The position numbers were made by a program, and so were the translations under genes. The notes beneath the pieces are model-generated. The model was not told the origin of the DNA. It was given only the letters and a program-made list of their open reading frames with translations, and ran no database searches. A stretch of DNA of 31,250 nucleotides, taken from positions 1 to 31,250 of the IMG/VR virus record IMGVR_UViG_3300033149_001690; one strand, 5' to 3'. The DNA is from a virus. This document shows, one piece after another, positions 7,014 to 14,140 of this stretch (position 1 is its first letter; each line of letters starts with the position of its first letter).

Positions 7014-7676
7014 ATGAATCCAAGTAGATTTTTAATTGCAGAGTACAATGCTACTCTGCCAACAATTACAAATGGTTGTTCAAGGAGACTTCAGTTAACT
7101 GCAAAAGGGATCCTTTTAACTACCATTAAAGATGATGACGGTTCCGATGTAATCGTTAGTGGTGGTGAAGATGTTTCATCTAATACTGATAGAGGTTTTA
7201 TTGCTTATGGTATAAATGATAATGACCAAGCACAAGCTCTCTCTATAGATGATGAAGGGAACTTACGTGTAACTTCTGAGGGTGGAGTCAACAAAGATGT
7301 AGGTACTGATGAGGCTGGTAACGAGACTCTTAAAGGTGTTATTGATGGTATAGCAGGGACTCCTGTAGTAATTGCTAAAATGCAAATCACTAGTGGTAGC
7401 ACATTTGGTATCGAAGCTTTTGATGGCACCTGTGATAAAGACGGTATGTTTCAGCTTGTTATCGGTGATTCAGGAAGTGGAATTACTAAATACATTCGTA
7501 CAATGAAGGTTCCAGAAACAGTTGGTTTTAATCAGCTTTTATTTCCAAAGGCAAGAAAAGAATCTGCAACAAATGATGACACTTGGATTAAACTGCTTGT
7601 CAACGATTTAGATAGCGGTTGTGGAGTTACAATGAATGCAGCAGGTGGAATCAATGCTTACGAGATAGATGCCTAA
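7014..7676 (+). CDS. Probable virion/appendage protein, highly translated
   Basis: A 220-residue, acidic, Gly/Asp-rich beta protein, starting MNPSRFLIAE. A motif near 65-86 (YG...LSIDDEGNLRV) matches the 6132 gene product. The C-terminal half has long beta segments (MFQLVIGDSG, DTWIKLLVNDLDSGCGV, GGINAYEIDA). The ribosome site AAGGAGG is a full match to the 16S rRNA tail, and a 9-bp hairpin overlaps it, pointing to abundant and possibly regulated synthesis. Abundance and position suggest a decoration, fibre or similar structural protein, but the family is not recognised. Confidence 0.65.
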   Translation: MNPSRFLIAEYNATLPTITNGCSRRLQLTAKGILLTTIKDDDGSDVIVSGGEDVSSNTDRGFIAYGINDNDQAQALSIDDEGNLRVTSEGGVNKDVGTDEAGNETLKGVIDGIAGTPVVIAKMQITSGSTFGIEAFDGTCDKDGMFQLVIGDSGSGITKYIRTMKVPETVGFNQLLFPKARKESATNDDTWIKLLVNDLDSGCGVTMNAAGGINAYEIDA

Positions 7677-7685
7677 GAGGTTTAA

Positions 7686-8018
7686 ATGAATAAAAGTCAA
7701 GTTGAGATAGTTGATAAGTTAAAATGTGAACATAAGTGTGGATTTATCATCACTGGGAGTTATATTACTATAACTTCCAGTGGTGTTATACGTGCTATAG
7801 AAGTATATAATCCTGCTAAATGGGATGGACCTTACGCTAATGATGATAAAAAAACATATATCCAATTCAGTTTAGATAGTGGATCTAAGTGGAGGACAAT
7901 TGCTAACGGAAGAAATTGGTCAGGTGATATAGGAGCATGTAATGATATTTTACTAAGAACAAATGCTTCTTCTGCGGGATATGAGATGACTTTAGGAGTG
8001 GAGAGTCATATACAATGA
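7686..8018 (+). CDS. Small beta-rich protein, probable appendage component
   Basis: A 110-residue protein with alternating beta segments (FIITGSYITITSSGVIRAIEVYN, YIQFSLDSGSKWRTIANG, YEMTLGVESHIQ) and two Cys in EHKCG-type context near the N-terminus (14 and 18). Ribosome site AGAGG. The stop overlaps the next start as ATGA, so it is probably co-translated with the 473-residue fibre-like protein that follows. The gene contains a strong RNA hairpin (7751-7782). It could be an adaptor or small fibre piece; the function is not known. Confidence 0.6.
   Translation: MNKSQVEIVDKLKCEHKCGFIITGSYITITSSGVIRAIEVYNPAKWDGPYANDDKKTYIQFSLDSGSKWRTIANGRNWSGDIGACNDILLRTNASSAGYEMTLGVESHIQ
7751..7782 (+). other. 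Strong intragenic RNA hairpin
   Basis: Inverted repeat inside the 7686 gene: 7751-7764 pairs with 7769-7782, 14 bp with a single G-U pair (7757/7776) and a 4-nt TTAC loop. No T run follows, so it is not a standard terminator. It encodes the segment TGSYITITSSG. Confidence 0.7.
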
Positions 8019-9436
8019 CCAAGTTCAGACAAGATGATTTTCAACGTGCATCTAATGTTCCTTTCGACAATGAGGACAATGATTTTGATAATGATGATGT
8101 GCAGGCTGCTATTGAAGAGATAGATTTTCGTCAGATAATCAAAGAACCCACAGGATTTATGACTTGTTGTTCCTCCACCATTAGTTTTGATAATGGTACT
8201 AGAACTTTCACAATAACTCCTGTTATGAGTTCTTTTATTTATTATATTAGAGGGCACAAACATGTTGTTGAATCTGCTAAGTCCATACAAATAGATGATA
8301 CAGAAGGTACATGGTATATTCATTTTGATCATGACCAAGTTTTAGTTGCTTCTCAAACCCCATGGGCTTTTGAATCTCCTATAGCATTCGTAGTGGTAAT
8401 ATATTGGGATGCTACGAATAATAAGTATATCTTTTTAGCAGATGAGAGACATGGACTTTCTATGTCTTGGGCTACACATAAACGTCTGCATTTAGTTGAA
8501 GGTACTAAAGTAGAAAATGGTGGTTTTTTGCCCCAAGATTATATATTAGAAGCAGATGGAAGTTTAGATACCCATGCACAAATTGGATTTTCTGATGCTT
8601 ATGTACATGATGAAGATTTAATATTTAATGTAGTTAATAGTGCAACTCCTACTAATCCATTTGAACAGACAATACGTACAATAGGAAAATTACCTGTTTA
8701 TTATAGGGATGGGGTTAATGGATATTGGAGAAAAATAGATGCTGATAATTTCTCATTAGCTGATAATTCTCCTAATACAATTTATTATAATCAATATAGT
8801 GGGGGTACATGGTCACTACAAAATGCTACTAATGAATATCACGTAGTTTCATGGGTTGCTGCTACAAATAATATAGAAGAACCTTTAGTGGTGATCTTAG
8901 GACAACGTGAGGATATCACTTTAATATTATCGGCAGCAAATAATCCTGTAAGGGATTTAGTTGATTTACCTATACCAGAAATGTTATTTTTGTATAGGCT
9001 AATTTTTCAAACAGATACAAACTATACAAATAACCCAAATGCTAGATTACGTGCCATCACTGCTGTAGAAGATATAGTAGAGTCTAATGATAGGTACGCT
9101 GTTATGGCTTGGTATACTGGTAATGCAGGTAAAGGGAAATACCTAGATTTCTTTTCTGGGAATTCTTCTGATGATTCTCCCTTCGTTTTTCCAGAAGAAT
9201 CCTTTATAAAAACTTTAGTTATTTCTACTACACAATTAAGTACAGTGGATATAGGTTTTTTTGATACAACAGATTTGGTAAATCCATTTTATACGTTATC
9301 CTTAATTAACGAAGATTTTAAAAATATAGAAGTATCTATTTTAAAATCAAAGAATGATAAAATAGCTATTCGCATATTAAATGGTTCTTTAAATAATCCT
9401 ACATTAGAAATGGTAATACAAACTACTTTGGTATAG
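8015..9436 (+). CDS. Tail fibre / appendage-like structural protein
   Basis: A 473-residue protein. Near the N-terminus, ASNVPFDNEDNDFDNDDVQ followed by AAIEEI matches the VPYDN...ATNVQAAIDE attachment motif that is common in phage fibre and neck-appendage proteins. The remainder is beta-rich: a GHKHVVES/GTWYIHFD region resembling phage fibre shaft domains, a central region (about 225-300) with YYRDGVNGYWRK and NTIYYNQYSGG, and a C-terminal beta domain from about 365. Starts on an ATGA overlap with the gene before; the next gene follows after 8 nt. Virion role is well supported by the motif; exact position in the particle is not. Confidence 0.7.
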   Translation: MTKFRQDDFQRASNVPFDNEDNDFDNDDVQAAIEEIDFRQIIKEPTGFMTCCSSTISFDNGTRTFTITPVMSSFIYYIRGHKHVVESAKSIQIDDTEGTWYIHFDHDQVLVASQTPWAFESPIAFVVVIYWDATNNKYIFLADERHGLSMSWATHKRLHLVEGTKVENGGFLPQDYILEADGSLDTHAQIGFSDAYVHDEDLIFNVVNSATPTNPFEQTIRTIGKLPVYYRDGVNGYWRKIDADNFSLADNSPNTIYYNQYSGGTWSLQNATNEYHVVSWVAATNNIEEPLVVILGQREDITLILSAANNPVRDLVDLPIPEMLFLYRLIFQTDTNYTNNPNARLRAITAVEDIVESNDRYAVMAWYTGNAGKGKYLDFFSGNSSDDSPFVFPEESFIKTLVISTTQLSTVDIGFFDTTDLVNPFYTLSLINEDFKNIEVSILKSKNDKIAIRILNGSLNNPTLEMVIQTTLV

Positions 9437-9444
9437 AGGTAACG

Positions 9445-10662
9445 ATGAATAGAATTGTTAAAATTAAAAATTTACAAACTGGATCAGATACATATGTAGG
9501 TACACTAATAGAATCAGGTAGTTATTATACTATTGAGAATGCTTTAGAGTTGAGTAGATTTGCTGAAAATGATAAAGTTAATCAACATATTTGGAGTATT
9601 CCTTCTAAAATATCTATAAGTGATGGTGAACAGGATTTTGGGCAATACGATAGTGATAAGTGGTTAAAAGGTAATCTTCCTGAGAGTGTAAAACCCATCA
9701 ATACCCCCTACTTAGCTTGGGAATGTATAAAAAACATGTTTGATACTTTTGAAACTAGTGGTGCTAGAATGTACTACGTAGAATGCCCTATAAGTTATTA
9801 TATAATAGTTAAATTTCATGACATCAACATGTGTCTTCCTATTTTAGAAAAAGATACTGAGGATGCAACTGATTTTGAAACTAACTACAAAAGTGCCAAA
9901 TGTAACATAAATGAAGCTCCACGAGTACGTACAACAACAAATAAAAGGGGTCGTAGATTACATCAAAGATATGTAACTTTCTTTACTTCCTCACAAGATG
10001 AATATGATAATACTGATTGGGAAGAAAATTCTTATGGTGATTTAACTTATTTCATGATTGGATATGATGGAAGTGTAACTCAGGATTCAGATAAATGTAA
10101 AGAAACGTGGATTGATTGGGAACCTGAATATGACTACGAAATTAGTGGTGGTGCTATATACGTTCCAAATGAATTAGAAAGTAGATCATTAAACATTACA
10201 TCTATAACAAAATCAGGAAGTTATGCAATCGTAGTTTCTTCAGGGTCACATCAATTAAAAGTTAATTCAATGCTTAATATTTTAGATGCAAATGAGGAAA
10301 ATTATAATGGCATTAAAAAAATAACCCACGTTTTAAATAACACTGAGGCTAAATATGCTCTTCCTTCAGGAGCATCATCTCAAGCTACTGGAGACTATAG
10401 TGTAGTAGAAGCAGATGACGCTTGGGAGATACATGTTGTTGCAGCCCCAGATGTACCTGCTTCCTATGGAGGTAATATACACCTAATTGCTAATCCTCGT
10501 TTAAAATGGTTGAAGGGGATGTACATGGTAGTGGATTCAAGTGTTAACCCCGCAGAAATGCTTTATAATGCAACATATCATACAAATAAAATTAGGTTTG
10601 TTGTTAAACATCCTGTTGGGGCAAAAACAGAATTTCAATTAAGGCTACAGTTATACAAATGA
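9445..10662 (+). CDS. Probable structural (appendage) protein
   Basis: A 405-residue protein without signal peptide, beginning MNRIVKIKNLQTG. Aromatic-rich beta segments dominate (YYVECPISYYIIVKFHD, YFMIGYDGSV, FRLQLYK-like end). A region near 250-305 (RSLNITSITKSGSYAIVVSS then HQLKVNSMLNILDANEENY) looks like a small insert domain of the kind seen in virion proteins. GAGGTAAC precedes the ATG. The stop overlaps the next start (ATGA). It follows a fibre-like gene and is similar in size and style, so a virion role is likely, but no family is recognised. Confidence 0.6.
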   Translation: MNRIVKIKNLQTGSDTYVGTLIESGSYYTIENALELSRFAENDKVNQHIWSIPSKISISDGEQDFGQYDSDKWLKGNLPESVKPINTPYLAWECIKNMFDTFETSGARMYYVECPISYYIIVKFHDINMCLPILEKDTEDATDFETNYKSAKCNINEAPRVRTTTNKRGRRLHQRYVTFFTSSQDEYDNTDWEENSYGDLTYFMIGYDGSVTQDSDKCKETWIDWEPEYDYEISGGAIYVPNELESRSLNITSITKSGSYAIVVSSGSHQLKVNSMLNILDANEENYNGIKKITHVLNNTEAKYALPSGASSQATGDYSVVEADDAWEIHVVAAPDVPASYGGNIHLIANPRLKWLKGMYMVVDSSVNPAEMLYNATYHTNKIRFVVKHPVGAKTEFQLRLQLYK

Positions 10663-11180
10663 AAATTTATCTATCTTCAGGAACAGGTTTGATATCTTGG
10701 GCGATTAAAAAGTTTACTAACTCTGATGTTAGTCATTTAATGCTTTCTGATTATGAAGACGACCGAGAGGTTGTTCTTCATGCAACTGCAAAGGGTTTAC
10801 ACTATAGTCCAAAAGAATATATCTTAGAGCATTATGATGTCAGGTATATCTTTGATTTTAAATTAAAGGGACATATACCTAAAAAGAATTTCATTCGTCT
10901 TCTGCAATATATAGGATCAGAATATGATTATAAATCAATCTTTGGATTTGCTTTAATGTTGATTCTTAGAAGTGTTGGTTTCAAGAAAGCACGGAATTGG
11001 TTTGGGAACAAGAATTTATTCTTTTGTAGTGAGGTCTTTGCTGTTTTATTTAAATGGAATCATGAAGATGCTTTATGCCCTGATTTTATTGGTGGGTTTG
11101 GTAGAGAAGAATTTAGTCCAGAAAATGCAAAACAAATAATGTTAGGAAACCCTAGTTATTTTACACCATGCAAAAAATAA
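10659..11180 (+). CDS. YiiX-like permuted NlpC/P60 (papain-fold) hydrolase
   Basis: A 173-residue protein with the permuted order of the NlpC/P60 superfamily: His first (DVSHLML, His26), a YDYKSIFG segment (Tyr89-Asp90), then the nucleophile Cys123 in FFCSEVFA. The N-terminal GTGLISWAIKKFTNSDVSH and HATAKGLHY strands fit YiiX-type proteins. Members act on peptide, amide or ester bonds, often at the cell envelope or in lipid modification. No signal peptide. It overlaps the fibre-like gene by 4 nt and the phosphoesterase by 13 nt, so these are probably translated together. Substrate unknown: peptidoglycan peptides or lipids are both plausible. Confidence 0.75.
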   Translation: MKIYLSSGTGLISWAIKKFTNSDVSHLMLSDYEDDREVVLHATAKGLHYSPKEYILEHYDVRYIFDFKLKGHIPKKNFIRLLQYIGSEYDYKSIFGFALMLILRSVGFKKARNWFGNKNLFFCSEVFAVLFKWNHEDALCPDFIGGFGREEFSPENAKQIMLGNPSYFTPCKK

Positions 11181-11761
11181 TAGTAGTATCAGACATTCAT
11201 ATAAATTCATATGGAAGTGAAAAGAAAGCTTTCTTGGAATTCATTTCAACTTTGAAATGTGATCTTTTGGTCATTAATGGTGATTTGTTTGATTTATATC
11301 TGGGAAAGGTTGATCATGATCTACTTCGTAAGTTACCTACTTTTGTATATATTAAAGGGAATCATGATCAGGATATAGATAAATGTTTGGGAGCGAGAGA
11401 TAGTTATGAGATTGATGATATATTAATAATACATGGTCATCAATTTGATTGGATGATCAAGATTCCTAGATTTACAAAGACAGTTGTTAGGGCTAGATAT
11501 TATATCGAAAGTACTTTCAAGTTCAATATAAAAAAGTTTCTGATGCGTAATTTTAGTAGTATTGTTACGTACTTACTTTCTAGGGCACAAACGAAAGCTA
11601 AACTAGCTTTTAAAGGGAAACGTGTTATAATAGGGCACACACATCTTCCTATATGTGAAGATGGAATGTATAACTCAGGTGGATTTATAGATGGAATTAC
11701 AACGTATATGGAGTTGACAAAGATTAACAATAACTGGGAAATAGAGTTAAAATGCATGTAG
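11168..11761 (+). CDS. Calcineurin-like metallophosphoesterase, LpxH-like
   Basis: A 197-residue protein with the complete set of dimetal phosphoesterase motifs: SDIH (Asp9, His11), NGDLFD (Asp39), GNHD (Asn65, His66, Asp67), HGH (89-91) and GHTH (156-159). The HGHQFD and YNSGGF surroundings resemble the UDP-2,3-diacylglucosamine hydrolase (LpxH) group of lipid A synthesis. If it acts like LpxH, it would change lipopolysaccharide production in the host, but close relatives also hydrolyse other phosphoesters. The start lies within the end of the preceding gene with no clear ribosome site, which fits coupled translation. The next gene begins 10 nt before its stop. Confidence 0.85.
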   Translation: MQKIIVVSDIHINSYGSEKKAFLEFISTLKCDLLVINGDLFDLYLGKVDHDLLRKLPTFVYIKGNHDQDIDKCLGARDSYEIDDILIIHGHQFDWMIKIPRFTKTVVRARYYIESTFKFNIKKFLMRNFSSIVTYLLSRAQTKAKLAFKGKRVIIGHTHLPICEDGMYNSGGFIDGITTYMELTKINNNWEIELKCM

Positions 11762-12489
11762 AACGAATCTTTATACACGAAACAGGGATAAAGACACATC
11801 TTCCTGTAGAGGATGCTAAACGATATGCGAACCTTGCTCTACAGGTTTATGGGATGGGAGAGGGCGATAAGATTCGTATCTTTGGATCGATCATTGAAAA
11901 TGAAGAACAGAGATGGTTTCCTGTAAAGATCTGTAAAACAGGATATACTATAACGACAGATGGGATTTATGTAATTCCGTCTCAGCATGTATATTATAAA
12001 TTTGAGTTATTTGAAAGAGGAACTTCAAATTCCATAGATGCTTCTTTATATATGGTGCATCATGGTTCTTTTCCTCAGTGTATTGATTTTGAAGGGGTGA
12101 ACCTAGAGGTTACTATCCCAATTACAAAAGGGATTCAGGTATTTAAATCAGTTAAAGATAAGGTGTTAGCGGATACATTAACTGAGATAACTGAATTGCA
12201 ATTTGATCTATCTTCTGGGGATGATGTTTATATCTCTGACATGACTTTCTCAATCATAGGGTCAGCCGCAGATATACGGATTACATATACTCCCCAAGGA
12301 GGAGTAGAGACACAACTATTTGCTCATTCTCTAACAGCATTTCAACCCTCTATTCCAGATTCTAAGGCTGATCCTATAAAGGTAAGAACAAACATTAATA
12401 TTGCTGGTACTATTAAGGTAAAAGCTAAAAAATTTTGTAGATATGATACAGATTTAAATGGTAGTATAACTCTTTTAAAGGAGACATGA
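11752..12489 (+). CDS. Beta-rich protein, possible virion component
   Basis: A 245-residue protein without signal peptide. N-terminal half: VERIFIHETGIKTHLP and QRWFPVKICKTGYTITTDG. C-terminal half: long beta segments (VYISDMTFSIIGSAADI, IRITYTPQGGVETQLFAH, INIAGTIKVKAKKF). Its style (small domains, many strands) resembles the structural candidates at 6132-10662. Starts inside the phosphoesterase gene (ATG 11752). Family not recognised. The stop is followed 1 nt later by the next ATG. Confidence 0.6.
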   Translation: MHVERIFIHETGIKTHLPVEDAKRYANLALQVYGMGEGDKIRIFGSIIENEEQRWFPVKICKTGYTITTDGIYVIPSQHVYYKFELFERGTSNSIDASLYMVHHGSFPQCIDFEGVNLEVTIPITKGIQVFKSVKDKVLADTLTEITELQFDLSSGDDVYISDMTFSIIGSAADIRITYTPQGGVETQLFAHSLTAFQPSIPDSKADPIKVRTNINIAGTIKVKAKKFCRYDTDLNGSITLLKET

Positions 12490-12490
12490 C

Positions 12491-12685
12491 ATGGAAAAGT
12501 ATGGATGTAATCGTGAATTGGACATGAAATTAAGAATTGATGAGTTGACAAAAGATATGTCAACCAAAACAGCCTCAGATAAATTAGCTGCTACGAGTGA
12601 GTTAGCAGGTTTGTTACATGCTTATACTTCTCTAAAGGCTAAAAAAAAGTCAGATGAAAGAATGGCAAAGAAACTTAAAGGTTAA
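12491..12685 (+). CDS. Small charged helical protein
   Basis: A 64-residue protein with strong ribosome site AAAGGAGA 6 nt before ATG. It is mostly helical and charged (MKLRIDELTKDMSTK, SLKAKKKSDERMAKKLKG) with a basic end. It is the last gene of the 1-12685 plus-strand array and its 3' end overlaps the convergent resolvase gene by 11 nt. No family recognised; a scaffold, chaperone or nucleic-acid-binding role is possible but unsupported. Confidence 0.55.
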   Translation: MEKYGCNRELDMKLRIDELTKDMSTKTASDKLAATSELAGLLHAYTSLKAKKKSDERMAKKLKG

Positions 12686-13226
12686 ACTTCCTAGTATATT
12701 TTTTCTTTTTTTTCTTTTTTGTTCCTATTTTTAGATTATAAATAACTTGAGCCTCTTCTCTAAATTGGTGTTCATCTGAAACATATCTATGAGCCAGTAT
12801 TGCCAAACTATATGAATCCGCTTTGTTATCATTTTTAAATACATGGTGGTATTTACGTTCTATGGCTTTCATGACCGTTTCTTTACTAGCATCCCCCATT
12901 CCAGATATAAATTTCTTTAAAGTTTTTGGGGGGATTTCTAAGATATTAGAAACCCCCCAATCGAATAGAGAATTAATTAGTACTCCACTTAATTGTCCTA
13001 AGGAGAAGAGCCTACCTTCTGATTTATAGGATCCACCTTCTATACAAACAACTTCTGGTTTTTCTGATAAACCATCAAGAATGAACTTGAAGTTATCTCT
13101 GATATAGAAGAGTTTGTCGAAGATAGTCTTTCCTTTTCCTTTTATAGAGAAGATGTTATAATTGTCAGGAGTTATAAGAACTGTTATTGCAGTTTCTGAA
13201 TAGCTTTGATCAATGCCAATTTTCAC
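12675..13226 (-). CDS. RuvC-like Holliday junction resolvase
   Basis: A 183-residue RNase H-fold nuclease. Catalytic acidic residues are visible in order: GIDQSY (Asp6), CIEGG (Glu63), and DNKADSYSLA (Asp133/Asp137). The IPPKTLKKFISGMGDASKE block is the conserved RuvC substrate loop. It would cut branched DNA before packaging. The start is GTG at 13226, with GGAGG 8 nt upstream; a TTG at 13241 would swallow the ribosome site. The tail is Lys-rich (seven Lys in a row, A-rich codons) and contains two A-AAA-AAG heptamers. Minus strand, unlike its plus-strand neighbours; its transcript must begin opposite the 13241-13600 gene or further upstream. Confidence 0.85.
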   Translation of the reverse strand: MKIGIDQSYSETAITVLITPDNYNIFSIKGKGKTIFDKLFYIRDNFKFILDGLSEKPEVVCIEGGSYKSEGRLFSLGQLSGVLINSLFDWGVSNILEIPPKTLKKFISGMGDASKETVMKAIERKYHHVFKNDNKADSYSLAILAHRYVSDEHQFREEAQVIYNLKIGTKKKKKKKYTRKFNL

Positions 13227-13228
13227 AA

Positions 13229-13239
13229 AAGGAGCCTCC
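13229..13239. promoter_or_regulatory. Back-to-back ribosome binding sites of two divergent genes
   Basis: AAGGAG (13229-13234) serves the plus-strand ATG at 13241 and the complement of CCTCC (13235-13239) gives GGAGG for the minus-strand GTG at 13226. The entire 14-nt gap between the two start codons is filled by the two sites, so neither promoter can lie in it. Confidence 0.8.
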
Positions 13240-13240
13240 A

Positions 13241-13600
13241 ATGTCCGTTTCTGTAACCCTACAACAAGATCGAGAAACTGTCAATAATAAATATAAAGTA
13301 ACTAATACAATTACAACTTCTAGTGGGATGGAGAAGGAAATATTTGTAAAACTTACTGAATCTCTTTATTACGATCATGTAGCAACAGTATCGGATATGA
13401 AAAGTTTAGGGACAGATCCTGACGCTGTGGGTGCAGGATATTTTAGAGATCTTGAATTCTATATTGAATTTGATGATGTATCTGTAGCAGATACCCACGC
13501 TGATGGGATCAAAGAACGATTACAAACTCTTGTTGATGATTATAATGCAGCAGTCAATGACTTTGAAGGATCCGAAGAAACTACTTTTGTATCTGTTTAA
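13241..13600 (+). CDS. Unknown protein, 119 residues
   Basis: Starts at ATG 13241 (MSVSVTLQQDRETVNN) with AAGGAG 6 nt upstream; extensions of the open frame upstream to 13187 lie opposite the resolvase gene and are not supported. The protein is mostly beta in its first half (NKYKVTNTITTSSGMEKEI) with a helical C-terminus (GIKERLQTLVDDYNAAVND). Acidic, no signal peptide, no membrane segment. It is the only plus-strand gene between two minus-strand genes: its 5' end abuts the resolvase start and its 3' end overlaps the next minus gene by 20 nt. Family not recognised; a small virion protein is possible. Confidence 0.65.
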   Translation: MSVSVTLQQDRETVNNKYKVTNTITTSSGMEKEIFVKLTESLYYDHVATVSDMKSLGTDPDAVGAGYFRDLEFYIEFDDVSVADTHADGIKERLQTLVDDYNAAVNDFEGSEETTFVSV

Positions 13601-13976
13601 AGGTAGGGATTCCATCATATAAACCTTTTTTCTTATTTTCTTTAAACTCTTCGGAAGAGATTAATTTATTTGTTTTAGGACAACGAACTCTGCGTCTGAT
13701 TTTTTTAAATGTAGCTGTGGATAATGTTTCTCTGGTAGATACAACTTTAGGGGTTCTCTGTATTTTTATAGCAGTAGGGGTTTCATCTTTAGAGAATAGG
13801 AGAGGGATTTTTGATTTATGGACAGGCATACTTCCAGTTACTTTTTGACTTTTAGAAGAACCTGATATTTCAAATGAAACAGTAACGTAGTCACCGTCCA
13901 TGAATTCCATGCTATAGATGTTTACCATCTTTCTTTTATCTAATACATCCATGAATGTTCCTAAGCTTATCATCAT
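13581..13976 (-). CDS. Small basic protein, possible early regulator
   Basis: A 131-residue protein. N-terminal half is a small beta region (IYSMEFMDGDYVTVSFEISG); the C-terminal half is strongly basic (TFKKIRRRVRCPKTNKLISS, EEFKENKKKGLYDG). ATG at 13976 has AAAGGA 7 nt upstream and a near-consensus promoter begins 63 nt upstream (14011-14039). It could bind nucleic acid. Its transcript would run leftward opposite the 13241-13600 gene and into the resolvase, so these two minus-strand genes may share one message. Family not recognised. Confidence 0.65.
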   Translation of the reverse strand: MMISLGTFMDVLDKRKMVNIYSMEFMDGDYVTVSFEISGSSKSQKVTGSMPVHKSKIPLLFSKDETPTAIKIQRTPKVVSTRETLSTATFKKIRRRVRCPKTNKLISSEEFKENKKKGLYDGIPTFKQIQK

Positions 13977-14010
13977 TGGTTAATCCTTTCAAGCAAGTTT
14001 AAGTATTCTA

Positions 14011-14039
14011 CTTATATGTTATGGTATGTGTTAAGTCAA
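14011..14039 (-). promoter_or_regulatory. Sigma70-like promoter, leftward
   Basis: On the minus strand: TTGACT (14039-14034), 17-nt spacer, TATAAG (14016-14011). Preceded by AATTTTC, as at the 28238 promoter. It drives the 13976 gene and perhaps the resolvase beyond. Confidence 0.75.
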
Positions 14040-14074
14040 GAAAATTTTATATACACTGGGTTTTCTTTTAATTG

Positions 14075-14103
14075 TTGTTAATAAGCACCTCCTTTGTTAT
14101 AAT
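14075..14103 (+). promoter_or_regulatory. Sigma70-like promoter with extended -10, rightward
   Basis: TTGTTA (14075-14080), 17-nt spacer, TATAAT (14098-14103) preceded by TGT, the extended -10 element. It faces away from the 14011-14039 promoter and drives the 14141-17327 genes including terminase. The rest of the 164-nt gap (13977-14140) holds only AT-rich sequence and the ribosome site. Confidence 0.8.
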
Positions 14104-14140
14104 ATATATTGAATTTTATTAATATTTATGAGGTTATATT

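Noticed and set aside
13187-13240. Upstream extension of the 13241 gene to an ATG-like start near 13187
   Set aside because: Lies opposite the resolvase N-terminus and would bury the good AAGGAG site; ATG 13241 fits better.
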